Positions 1 to 9,487 of a stretch of DNA of 64,000 bases are shown here, piece after piece. Both the position numbers and the translations under genes were made by a program. Numbering within the stretch: position 1 is the stretch's first letter; every line of letters begins with the position of its first letter. A model generated the notes under the pieces. It was not told the origin of the DNA, did not search any database, and saw only the letters and a list, made by a program, of their open reading frames with translations. Origin of the DNA: Craspedostauros australis (lineage: Eukaryota; Bacillariophyta; Bacillariophyceae; Mastogloiales; Achnanthaceae); NCBI GenBank assembly GCA_026770025.1, contig JAMXDE010000006.1:3106001-3170000 (forward strand). Direction: 5' to 3'.

Positions 1-89
1 CTCGGATTCCATTGCTTGAGTTGAAGCAAGTTGGATACGCATGCTGAGACCACGGTGGTAGTGTGGTGGTCATCAGCAATGAAGGAATC
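1..89. repeat. 89-bp duplicate of the sequence flanking Copia element 1
   Basis: These bases match 12933-13021 exactly as far as I can align by eye. At 13021 the other copy is interrupted by the 5' LTR of Copia element 1. Here the sequence continues uninterrupted into CGAGATAAG. This copy therefore looks like the empty (pre-insertion) version of that target site. The duplication probably extends left of the window. Confidence 0.85.
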
Positions 90-747
90 GAGATAAGTTT
101 TAGTAAGGAGGATCTGAAGAGCATATAGTTCCCAGGTGGGGTGTGAGTCAGGTCGGTCAGGTTTGAGTCATGATGGATTCGTGAATGGAGGAGAGAAAGG
201 AGGAGAAAAAGGTTTGGTGGTCAATCAAGTCGGAAGATTTCGCGCCAAAACAGGAATTTCTCCCATCGGGTTGATACCGTGTTCGGTACTAGTCTGTCCC
301 TCATTGAATCTCAACTCGCATGATACAACCCACCATTCGAGCTACACGCGCACACTACCAGCAACGCAGGAGCGCTTCTGTCTGCCCACTTGTATCCGTC
401 CTCTTGCCGCCACCATGGGGTGGGGTGGAGCTTCTCCGCTTGTCGCAAGGACCAGAGAGCGAATGAGGTGTGTACCTCGCAAAGAACAGGCCGTGTGGAG
501 ATTCATTCATGTTCTTGTTCTCTTGTGGCTCGTATCCTGCAGGATGAACCCGATACATTTACTCTCGGATGCACGTTGCCTGGGCTGAAGTTGACGACGT
601 TCTGTTCAGGGAGGTTGAAGTGTGAAATAGTCTGGGCAGAATGTAACATGCTTTACTTGCAATTCTTGAAGATGGGGCGCCTCTCCCGCGGTCGCATCAC
701 GCCCACATGATTCCACGGTTGGGGCGCACGCTGCAGGAGCACCATGC
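90..747. other. No supported gene
   Basis: A plus-strand open frame spans 136-588, but its translation is compositionally odd (clustered Gly/Glu, then Ser/Thr/His) and shows no domain. I see no splice structure, RNA gene or mobile-element signature. It is probably non-coding sequence between the duplicated flank and the LRR-like locus. Confidence 0.5.
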
Positions 748-1191
748 CTACAGGCCTTCGAATAACTCCTGGGCCGGCGTAATGCGCTGTTCTTCTGGTG
801 GAAACCAATGACGTATCATTCGTGCTGCCAAAAAGCGTGCTGCGGCATCTTGGCCCCAAATGGTTGCACTTCCCCGGCAAGAGTCTTCTTCGCCGAGAAA
901 TTCCGCAACAGCATCCCAACAATCCATTCTGCACCTCCGCCTTGCTACAGTCAAGTTCCAACAACGCAATCGCAGAGAACACCATCGAGGGTGCACAGCA
1001 GCTTCGATCGATTCCATTTTACTCTGCCTGCTTCCTGTGCGAGTAGAGCAGAAGCTTGAGTCTGGACTAGTCGCCTCTCCTTCCTTGCTCCATCTTCGCA
1101 TCAGCCTCTCTCTAGCTTTCTGCCAACCACAGGCAACTGCCTGCATTTCTCCCCTGCTGATGCCGGCCAACATCAACCAAACGAATGCCAT
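748..1191 (-). CDS. Possible 147-aa hypothetical ORF downstream of the LRR-like gene
   Basis: This open frame lies just downstream of the LRR-like ORF on the same strand. The C-terminal third (roughly DAVAEFLGEE to the Ala/Arg-rich HWFPPEE segment) reads like folded, helical protein. The N-terminal half is low in recognisable structure. I do not recognise a family. It could be a 3' exon or decayed remnant of the neighbouring gene, or a chance frame. No convincing splice pair joining it to the LRR ORF was identified. Confidence 0.2.
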   Translation of the reverse strand: MAFVWLMLAGISRGEMQAVACGWQKARERLMRRWSKEGEATSPDSSFCSTRTGSRQSKMESIEAAVHPRWCSLRLRCWNLTVARRRCRMDCWDAVAEFLGEEDSCRGSATIWGQDAAARFLAARMIRHWFPPEEQRITPAQELFEGL

Positions 1192-1194
1192 CCA

Positions 1195-2085
1195 TCAGCG
1201 CCGGAACAACCCCCTTCGTTGCTTTTTCGATTTGCTTTTTCCCTGTTTGCCATTCCGCTCCGTGCACGTCGCGATTGCGTAGGAATCGCTAAGCTGCAAG
1301 CGTTGCGAGATGGCATCTGCTCCACGGCACACGCGCGATTGGTACGAGTCAGAGCGGAGCCACAACGTACGGTGAGTGGCGACGGCAATGCCGAGGAAGA
1401 CAATGATGATGGAGGACCATCGTCGCAATCGAGACGATGATGATACTGCTTCGAGATGGACCCCGTCGGATGATTTCCCATTCTGCAGCTGCGACGATGA
1501 AATGCTCCCTGCCACGACATTCTTGGCGATCTGAACGTGTTTGATGTTGGGATGACCGTACACCACCTTCTGCAAGTTGGGGAGATGCGCTGTGTTGGAG
1601 AACTGGCAATTCATCATCTCAAAGTTCTGCAGCCTCGGGTGGATGCGAATGGATTCGACAAAGGCGTTCATATCGAAATCATCGGCAAAGAGTCGGAGGT
1701 GTTTGAACGAGACGGTGTCCAGTTGGTTGCTGCCGACGTTCAGGAATAGCGAGGCCAAGGCTTGGACGGGAGGTATGGATGCTATTGAAGAAGCCGCAGA
1801 TGCCGAGACATCATGGGGGGTTGTCTCCAAAGCGACATGAACGGCGGATAGCTTCGGCAGCTCGGATGCGATTGCGTCAAAGATGGACACCATCTGTTCG
1901 TCGCTTATCGACGTTGCTTTGCCATGGGAAAATGAAAACCTCACGGAGACCATGGTGATCCTGTTGAGCTGCGCCACGTCCCCATCTTCCAATATCCCTA
2001 AGGTCTTGCGGTACCCATCTTTCCAGGGCCATAGATTGAGCCGGGTGGATTCGTGAACGGCGATCGGCAGAACCCCCCGTGGCAT
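1195..2085 (-). CDS. Leucine-rich-repeat-like hypothetical protein (296 aa)
   Basis: The central region (about residues 75-190) has irregular LRR-like spacing: repeated Leu-x-x-Leu blocks such as LPKLSAVHVAL, FKHLRLFADDFD, HPRLQNFEMMNC and LPNLQKVVYG, about 25-30 residues apart. That suggests a short ribonuclease-inhibitor-type LRR, a common theme in diatom gene families. A hydrophobic stretch near residues 220-235 (SSIIIVFLGIAVA) could be one membrane segment, followed by a basic tail. There is no signal peptide. Only a few repeats are present, so this may be a truncated member of a larger family. Function cannot be assigned. Confidence 0.5.
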   Translation of the reverse strand: MPRGVLPIAVHESTRLNLWPWKDGYRKTLGILEDGDVAQLNRITMVSVRFSFSHGKATSISDEQMVSIFDAIASELPKLSAVHVALETTPHDVSASAASSIASIPPVQALASLFLNVGSNQLDTVSFKHLRLFADDFDMNAFVESIRIHPRLQNFEMMNCQFSNTAHLPNLQKVVYGHPNIKHVQIAKNVVAGSISSSQLQNGKSSDGVHLEAVSSSSRLRRWSSIIIVFLGIAVATHRTLWLRSDSYQSRVCRGADAISQRLQLSDSYAIATCTERNGKQGKSKSKKQRRGLFRR

Positions 2086-2916
2086 GTTTCAATTCGATCG
2101 CGTGAAGGTACGAGTACGTGAGCCGACGTGCTCTGTTCCCCAGTATTCTGTAGCACTTGACTTGTGGTCGTAAGTGGCGTGTGCCGTGATAGAGCAATGC
2201 AGTATGCAGTTGTACGAGGATGGTGTTGGTAGAAGTCCCGCTTTCTTTCCCTCGTTCACCGTCGGTGCAGCCGCTTGATTATATTATAGAATACGTGTAT
2301 GCGAGCTTGATGGATTGCTGCCTTGCTCGGTCAGCGGATCGCCCCGCTGTTGTCAATGCTGATGCCGTCGAAGCCAATGTTGCCAACGATGATTCTGCTA
2401 TTCTTCGTCGTCCGACTGTCTCTGAATACGCATGTACGATGCTCTGGATGAGGTAGTGGTCCTGTATCGGTGTGCCTCTCTGTTGCAATAGCTCGTATGA
2501 TCTGTATGATCTGTATGGTTCGTATGGCGTGGGATCCTGATGCGACCATGGTATCTTCATCGCGTTTTCATGAAGTTGGACATGTGATGGCGATAGTTTT
2601 CGGATCCGCACCTGTCACGAGTCATCACGTCTGGACTTGGTGCGATTGTGCCAGCTGCTGATCCACGCATTTGTGGATCCCAGCCCGACCCCTCTCTCGC
2701 ATGCGTCGAAGTCGCCATGGCGCTCCTGGGGCGCCACTCTGCGAAGACTGCTGATAAAACATGGGATAGGACTACTCGACATATAGTAGTTGTGCCAACA
2801 CCCTCTCTAGAGAACGTCTCATGGTCTGCAATGCAACACAGCACTATTAGAACACAGTACAGGAGTAACTCGTAATATGCTGACTCTATCCGCAGTTGCT
2901 CGAATTGGCGCCCTAG
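2086..2916. other. Intergenic region, no supported gene
   Basis: The segment lies between the LRR-like ORF and the 3' end of the PDH E1-alpha gene. It contains a short imperfect tandem of TGTATGATC units near 2498-2525. No frame with domain content was found. It probably holds the 5' flank of the LRR-like gene and the 3' UTR of PDHA1. Confidence 0.5.
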
Positions 2917-5090
2917 TTAGTTGGTGAAGGTCAAGCTCTTGTCCATGTCAGGCATGCGGACGAAGGGTGGGTATTCCTGGTTGCCCGGGTTGATGTCGGC
3001 GGCGTAGATGTGGGTGGTGAGCTCCTCGAGGGGCGGGCGTGTGGACTCCTTGGCCTTGAGGACCTCGGCCTGGACCTCCTTGCGGATTCTCTTCTCCATG
3101 TCCTTGATCTCCTCGGCGGTGGCGAATTCGGAGTCCGTGAGGCACTTCTTGATGAACTCCAGCGGGTCGCGTGTTGATCGAGTGTATGCAATCTCCTCGC
3201 GGTTGCGGTAGGTCGTTCCTGGGTCACTCATGCTGTGTCCGTGGTATCGGTATGTCATCATTTCGATGTAGATTGGTCCGTTTCCAGCGCCGCAGTACTC
3301 CTTCGCGAATCGCATGCCCTCGCGGACCGCAAGGACGTTCATACCGTCGATGCGAAGTCCTGGGATGGCGTTTCCCATTTGGTAGTAATCCGAGATGGAG
3401 GAGTGACGGTCGATGGAGGTTCCCATGCCGTATCGATTATTCTCAATGCAGAAGATCATTGGCTGCATAAGTAGTGTTTGTCATTTCAATGAGGCAGAGT
3501 GCGAGTCGGGTGGCGTGGGGTAAAGGAATGGTTGGACATTCACAGAGACCGTATTCATCCATCCATCCATCCATCCATCCATCCATTCGGTGGTTCGTTG
3601 ATTTTGTTCGCACGTTCATTTATTCATTTGCATGGTGTGCAGCGTTTGTCGGTTGAAAGTGTAACACAATTGTGAGACAGAGTGTGGACTGGGCGTGGAT
3701 AGAGAGGCAGTCGATACGCACATGCTGAGATAGTGGGACCACACAAACTCGGAGTACACACGATCGTAACATCAGTGGACTGATGGAATACCATCATCGC
3801 TTGCACAAGAAACTCACCAGGTTCCAAAGATTGCACATGTTGGCGGACTCCCAGATCTGTCCCTGGTTGGCGGCACCATCTCCGTAGCATGCGATGGCGA
3901 CGTTCATTGGCTCACCGGGCTTGGCCTTGTACTTGTTGGCAAAGGCCAGTCCGGCGCCGATTGGGACCTGGGCACCGACGATTCCGGCGCCTCCGTAAAA
4001 GTTGTGCTCCTTGTTGTACATGTGCATGGATCCGCCCTTTCCCTTGGAGTATCCGTCGATGTTGCCGAACAATTCTCCGACGACGGATGAGACGGAACCG
4101 CCGCGTGCGAGGGCGACGCAATGGCAACGGTAGGAGGTGATCCATGAATCCATCTGCGTGAGGGAGTTCTGGATACCGACAGCGACGGCCTCCTGACCGT
4201 CGTACAAATGGCAGAATCCGCGAATGTTCTTGGACTTGTATTCGTTGTCGCAGGTGATCTCCATACGGCGCATGGTGTACATGAGCTCGAACATGCTGAG
4301 CATGTCCTCCTTGCTGCAATCCACCGACAGCTCTGGTCCCTTCTCCAGGTTGTGAGTCTGCGCAACCAACACACGAATATGTTTTGAAGAACAAAACATG
4401 ATAAACATGATGATAAACATGGTGATCAAGAGTAGACCGATGAATGGATGAATGGAAGGTGGTAGTTCCAGGAATCGCGCATCGACACCCATCAATGAAT
4501 GAATGTATGTTTGAATGCATCCCGTCGTTGATCATTGCGCAGTGCAGCATTGCACCCGTTGCATCAAAGCAAGCGGATGAAGATGTATGCGGTCATTGGT
4601 GATCGGTTGGGTTGGAAGCGGGGAATTGAAGAGAGTGTGTGGTGACATGCGGTGACATGCGGTGGTGTGTAATGGAGCGGAGTCGAACAGAGCACGGCGG
4701 TTGCGTCGCAGTTGCAGAGATTGGGCAAAGAGATGCAATGTAGAATGACTCTGTGAGACGTTGGCAAGCCAAGAGAGAGCGAGGGAGACAGAAATAGAGT
4801 CCATAGAGCCGATAGAGACGGAGATTGCGGATGATATGATGAAGATTCACTCTCCCGCCAAAGCCCGATCACAAAGATCCAAACGATTCGAGTACGATAC
4901 TACAGTCATGGAGCATGATCGCGCATGAAAGCAGACGCATGCATCGCAGACCCACCTCGAAGGATCCCTCCAAGTCAAAGTTCTGCGTGGACATGGACAT
5001 GCGTCCGGTGGAGGCAGCAGCAGCAAAGCGCTGCGCGGCGGCTGGCCGCATCATGGTGCGTCCGATTCTGGCTGCGGCTGTGGCGAACAT
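2917..5090 (-). CDS. PDHA1: Pyruvate dehydrogenase E1 component subunit alpha, mitochondrial (three exons)
   Basis: It encodes the thiamine-diphosphate-dependent E1-alpha subunit, which with E1-beta decarboxylates pyruvate in the mitochondrial PDH complex. Exons (minus strand) are 5090-4956, 4357-3818 and 3462-2917. Both introns are GT-AG and phase 0, and the spliced protein is 406 aa, normal for the family. Residues 1-35 are Ala/Arg-rich with no acidic residues, a mitochondrial presequence, and lack the signal peptide of a plastid form. The ThDP/Mg motif GDGAANQ starts near residue 204. The phosphorylation loop YHGHSMSDPG contains the regulatory serine (about Ser302), so control by PDH kinase is plausible. 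The splice joint N-L|P-M-I-F restores the family consensus. Intron 2 carries a CATC microsatellite. Confidence 0.96.
3559..3588. repeat. CATC microsatellite in PDHA1 intron 2
   Basis: About seven CATC units in tandem lie between exons 3 and 2 of the PDH E1-alpha gene. A simple-sequence repeat of this kind is likely to vary in length. No coding effect is expected. Confidence 0.85.
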
Positions 5091-5626
5091 GGTCTTCGTC
5101 TCGTTCTGTCTTCTTCCTCAATCTTGTGCCTGTGTTGGATCAATGGGTGGATGCGATCTCGATCTCGATCTCTAATGATCAATCTGTCTTTGTATCTCTG
5201 TGAGTTGCTCGTACGCAGGCTCGTGTCCTTCGGAGGCTGATGGCTGATCTGATGTGTGCGTTGTGGCGCCTTGCGTTAGGTCTGGAAGATGTGCCATTGT
5301 TCCTCTCGTGCCACTTCGACAAACAAGGGGATGATGTTCCGATCTTCGCAGCTGCCGTTCTCTTCTTGCCACTGCTTCTGTCGTTGATGTCGCCTCTTGC
5401 TGCGACTCTTCGGTTTGCAGTTTCGATCATCGTCGTGCTTCGTGTTCCGGCACCGATCCATGCTTCGCTCCGCCGTTCGTTCGTCGTTCGTCAATTGTTC
5501 TCTCTTCCATTTCTGATTGGCGAAGCAATTCTCCACGAGTTCTATCTGAATTTGATTCAGACCTCTTGATCCATCTGGTCGAATTCCATGCTCCCTCCCT
5601 TCCATTCTTGTGGACTCTGGGAAACG
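5091..5626. other. Upstream region of PDHA1, no supported gene
   Basis: This is the sequence between the PDH start codon and the left edge of segmental duplication copy 1. It should contain the PDHA1 promoter and 5' UTR. A short GATCTC tandem (about 5154-5171) is visible. No coding frame has domain content. Confidence 0.5.
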
Positions 5627-8243
5627 GGACTCTGCCAGCCGACGCAAGCGAAAAAAAAACGAGACGCGTGGACCACTATAGCCCGTGAAATCGCGATACT
5701 GTTCGGCTGCCGCCATTGTGCGGGCAATTTGTGCACAACAGACAACGCTCCTCTCCCCACACAATGGAGCGTCGCCCTGCTTGTGCGTTCCGACATATCC
5801 GTTCGCTTGCGCACAATGCCCTACTGAACTTTTCGCACTTGGAGACAGACGGTTAAGCTACAGTTTTCGTGTCCAACACAAGTGTCGCACCCACTGCCAC
5901 AAAATCACAATCGCGGTTCCAGCAAAAATTCACTCGTTCGTCTTGGGCAAATGGCCATCAAACGGGCAGATCAAGGCGACTTCCTCACAAGGGAGAGCGT
6001 TTGGCCGATCAACGATGACGATGTTGACGCCGTTGATGATGCAAGAAGAGCACTTGTATGGAACGAGGTGCTCTTCGTCGATGCCAAAGTGGCAGGTCCA
6101 TTCGTCATCTTGGCTATTTCCACCGATCCAGTTCATGCATCGATGCGTGGATCAGTGCGCTGCATTTGCCTCTCTCTCTCTCTCTTACATGGTTCCATCC
6201 ACCCACTCACCTCTTGTGTCATCAGTCAGGCCACAACAAATCTGAAGACAGCTGGCCAACGATCACCATCTCTTTTCAGTTGATGCCATGTTTGGTGAAG
6301 AAAAGGAGCTCGATCTTTGACACTCACTCACAAGGAAACCGACGATCGGAGAAGAGCAGGCCTTCTTTCCATACAAGCGATCAAAGTGGACGACCGACGT
6401 CAAACAACATCCAGACCAGCGCACGTCTGTTCATCATCAACTGGCACCTCAACTTGCTCATTCATCGATCTGCGTACCCACCCACTCATCCAACCATACA
6501 ACCATCCATTCATCGACGGCTTCACCCTTGTCATTCCCAGCACCCAAAACAGGAATAGCACCAACTGAATACACAACCAAATGCGATGACATTGTGCACC
6601 GTAGAGGACAGTACAAATAGAATATAGTATCAGGATGTTGCAGATATTCGACAAGATGAGCGACAAGCAGGCCAAACCGGGCACTCTCACTGACGAAGGC
6701 TTCAAGGAGTTCCAGAGCCTCGCGGGCTATGAACTCATCGACAACTTCCCGCTCAACATGGACTTCAACGGATTGCCCAACTCCTTCTGCTCCCGCACGC
6801 AGGTCATCGTTCGCATGGACGACCGCGCCAGACGATCCAACCTCTTCACGACGCGCATGGACCCGCGCAAGCTGGAGAACCAGATCATCCAGGCCCTCGA
6901 CGTCATATTCTCCACCACATACAGCTGCTCGCCCTCTAAGCAACCTAAGGCCTTCCTCGTCATTGACATCCTGCGTCTCTCGGACGGCAGCATGGCGCAT
7001 GGCATGTCAGGGCCAGTCGGTTCCAGGATGGGCCGCACCGATCTCGGATGCATGTGGCGCCTCTGTAAGGTCACAAGGGGTTCCAAGGTGCAACCCAACT
7101 TCAACAAGCTCGTCGCGGGCGGTCTCGTCCACAAATGGGCCGACGACGACGCCATGTTCAACTGCGTGGCCTGCGGACCCTCCTGCCTCCTCGACGCCAT
7201 CGTGCCCAAGGTCGGTCAAGACATTGACCTCGCTCTGCGGCAAGGCAGCAAGGCCGTGCCAGATCTCTTCGACACTTCGGAGAGCGGCGGCGGCACGCAT
7301 TCGACGAACGAACGGTCTGATGGCAGCACCTTCTCTGCCAGCACGCACTCCACGAGCGAATGGTCTAATATCAGCACCTTCTCCGCCAGCGATGCGGATG
7401 ATCTGAGAAGATCGCTGCCGATGCATCTGCGGTTGGCGAGTTTCTAACGCGGCATGCTGCCGTCGTGGGGTGGGCGCAGTGACACTCCGCGCCGCACGCG
7501 CAGGGCCAAAAGAAAGCGGCGATCCACAAGGACGAAACGCTTGCCGCAAAGCATCTTGTCAGTGCAGTGGAGAGGGATGTGGTTACATGAGTAAGCTGTG
7601 AAAACTACATGTTGCGCACACAACGAACAGAGCATGCATACTCCGCACATTGCGTTGCTGAACACATCACAAAGATTGTCGGTGGCAAACTTTCCGGACC
7701 TTATCCAATGCCACGTCGTCTCTCAACGGCTGCCGTCTCTTCTGGAGTCATCTCTTGATGATTCTCTCCCGTTCCTTCTTTGCGCCAAAACCTGGGATTC
7801 ATCAGCGGAGTGCAACAACCAAAACTTCCCTCTGATTCAAATCTCTCTCTCTCTCTCTTGTTTGTGTGAAAGTCTCAACGAACGACAGAGAGCACGTGGG
7901 AAGAGAAGGAAGAGCAATATCGTGCGAAACAAGCTACCAACCATGACATCTGCACGAGCTATCGAGGAGAAAATGATTCTGGTTTTCTCTGCGTTTTGGA
8001 ACGATGAATCAGTCATCTCATAAAATGCAACCAGCCATCACAGTATCACATTCAGCATATCAACTCACAGGACCACTCCCTCGTGGTACGTTGCTTCGTT
8101 GTGGATCCTCAGTCTGAGAAAGCACGACCTGCCAGCCTCGCCGTCAGACCCTCCAAATCTGCCATGTCCATACTATCTCCCCTCATTTCCCTTGACATAC
8201 TCGTACTTCGTGGACCATCTGCCGCCGACCACCAACCATCGCC
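5627..8243 (+). repeat. Segmental duplication, copy 1
   Basis: This block aligns collinearly and in the same orientation with 43433-46144, at high but not perfect identity with small indels. It holds a complete gene (6635-7447) with long 5' and 3' flanks. Homology starts near the GACGCAAGCGAAAAAA stretch and stops after CCAACCATCGCCCAA. It contains a CT dinucleotide run at about 6172-6183 and another near 7845-7857, both shared with copy 2. No inverted termini or transposase are present, so it is a duplicated host segment rather than a transposon. Confidence 0.9.
6635..7447 (+). CDS. Hypothetical protein, duplicated gene copy 1 (270 aa)
   Basis: I do not recognise a family. The body (residues 1-215) is a compact mixed alpha/beta-looking sequence with several Cys (for example SFCSRTQ and NCVACGPSC) and no signal peptide or membrane segment. 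The C-terminal region contains two tandem 16-residue Ser/Thr-rich units (THST...SAS) and ends in an LRRSLPMHLRLASF tail shared with its paralogue at 44431-45297. A second in-frame Met (MSDKQAK, 6656) could be the true start, but the upstream Met is conserved in both copies. Conservation of the frame and of nearly all residues between copies argues that it is a real, selected gene. Confidence 0.75.
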   Translation: MLQIFDKMSDKQAKPGTLTDEGFKEFQSLAGYELIDNFPLNMDFNGLPNSFCSRTQVIVRMDDRARRSNLFTTRMDPRKLENQIIQALDVIFSTTYSCSPSKQPKAFLVIDILRLSDGSMAHGMSGPVGSRMGRTDLGCMWRLCKVTRGSKVQPNFNKLVAGGLVHKWADDDAMFNCVACGPSCLLDAIVPKVGQDIDLALRQGSKAVPDLFDTSESGGGTHSTNERSDGSTFSASTHSTSEWSNISTFSASDADDLRRSLPMHLRLASF

Positions 8244-8688
8244 CAATTGGAGGGGTTCGAGTGGTTATTTTTTGGCATGGCTGGCGACTCCGGCCAATCA
8301 AATGGCTTAGAGTTTATCACTGGCACAAGCAAGCCATCCCATTGAAGGGTGAATTGAGGGGGAGTTTGGGTGATTCATCCCAACCTTTGTTGTGCTTGGG
8401 GTTCTCATTTGGCAAGTTATTACACACGTGAAACCCAATTAAGATGAAAAAGAGGTAAAGATGCAGATTATGAATCTTATCGATGTCATATGAGTCAGTG
8501 CATCTGCTTCCATGTTGTGTCGTCCATGATTGGTACGCATGTCTATAGCGTAACGCCAATTCAACGGTTTCATACATATCCCAGTTTGGTCCCCTCAATG
8601 CATGGTGGCTCTGCTGGCCGTCGCATCGTCACATTTTGCTTGTATTTGGGATGTACCTGCTGCATGACCCATGTATGGACATCGCAGG
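8244..8688. other. Unique sequence between duplication copy 1 and LTR A
   Basis: No domain-bearing frame was seen. It ends at the 5' edge of LTR A with GCAGG, which is not repeated on the other side of that LTR. Confidence 0.5.
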
Positions 8689-9487
8689 TGTCAAGATGTA
8701 CATGTGAGTATATGTCGAGATGTACGTGTATATGTGCATCGTTCACCCGTTATTCTCTCATATGCACTTGGACGGTATAACTACATTCGTGTCGATAGTA
8801 TACTGTGATTCGTCAGAATTACAGGGGAAACGGAACACACGAAAAGGGGCAAGATTTCTGGAGGAATTTTGCAATCGACGATTTCTGAGAGAATTGGAAT
8901 ATCGTCCGTCCATCCATCAATGGTACCAAGAGAATCTCGAGGTACTTCCCAACTAAACCTCAGATGACGATATCATCTGACAGACTACTGCATCACCAAT
9001 GGAACGTGACATCTGGAGAGCAGAAGGACACCTACTGACGTCGACAGGATGTCATCATGTCACCACGTCGACATCTGTCTCCAAGTCAGAACAGGAGGCG
9101 AAGATCCGATGACCGAAGGACATCAGCATCATGGATACAGAAGGTGAACTTCAAATGGCAAGTACTCATGGAGTAGGAGCCAGTACTGAATGAACGGAGT
9201 GTTGAATGCGGAGTACGCATCGAACACGGAGTATCGTGTGGCACGAGCACACGATGTTGAGAGAGAGAGAGAGAGAATACAGAGAAGAGCGAGAGAGCAT
9301 CTCGCGTACCGACTCATAGTCGGAGACTGAATCTACGAAACAGATTGAAGCGCCGAGAGCATCGGGCAAGAGAACGGGCGTACACCGAGAGCATCGGAGT
9401 AGCCAAGTAATGAAATAGCAAACGAACGACTATCAACCAACACCATCTTCCACGATCGTAGGTTACCGTGCGCGGAACTTGCCAACA
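8689..9487 (+). repeat. Copia LTR A, lone LTR (799 bp)
   Basis: It begins TGTCAAGATG and ends GCCAACA, matching the LTRs of Copia elements 1 and 2 along its length. It is 799 bp, 7 bp longer than B, C and E, because of a longer GA run and small indels. It is not paired with an adjacent internal region. The 5-bp flanks (GCAGG left, AGCTT right) differ, so it is not a simple solo LTR formed at one insertion. Its right edge cuts the Gag-protease ORF of another Copia family. It looks like a product of recombination between two insertions. Confidence 0.9.

Noticed and set aside
136..588. 150-codon plus-strand open frame near the window start
   Set aside because: No domain, odd composition and no conserved counterpart in the window.
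3541..3600. CATC tandem considered as a CRISPR-like or telomere-like repeat
   Set aside because: Simple 4-bp microsatellite within an intron, with no spacers.
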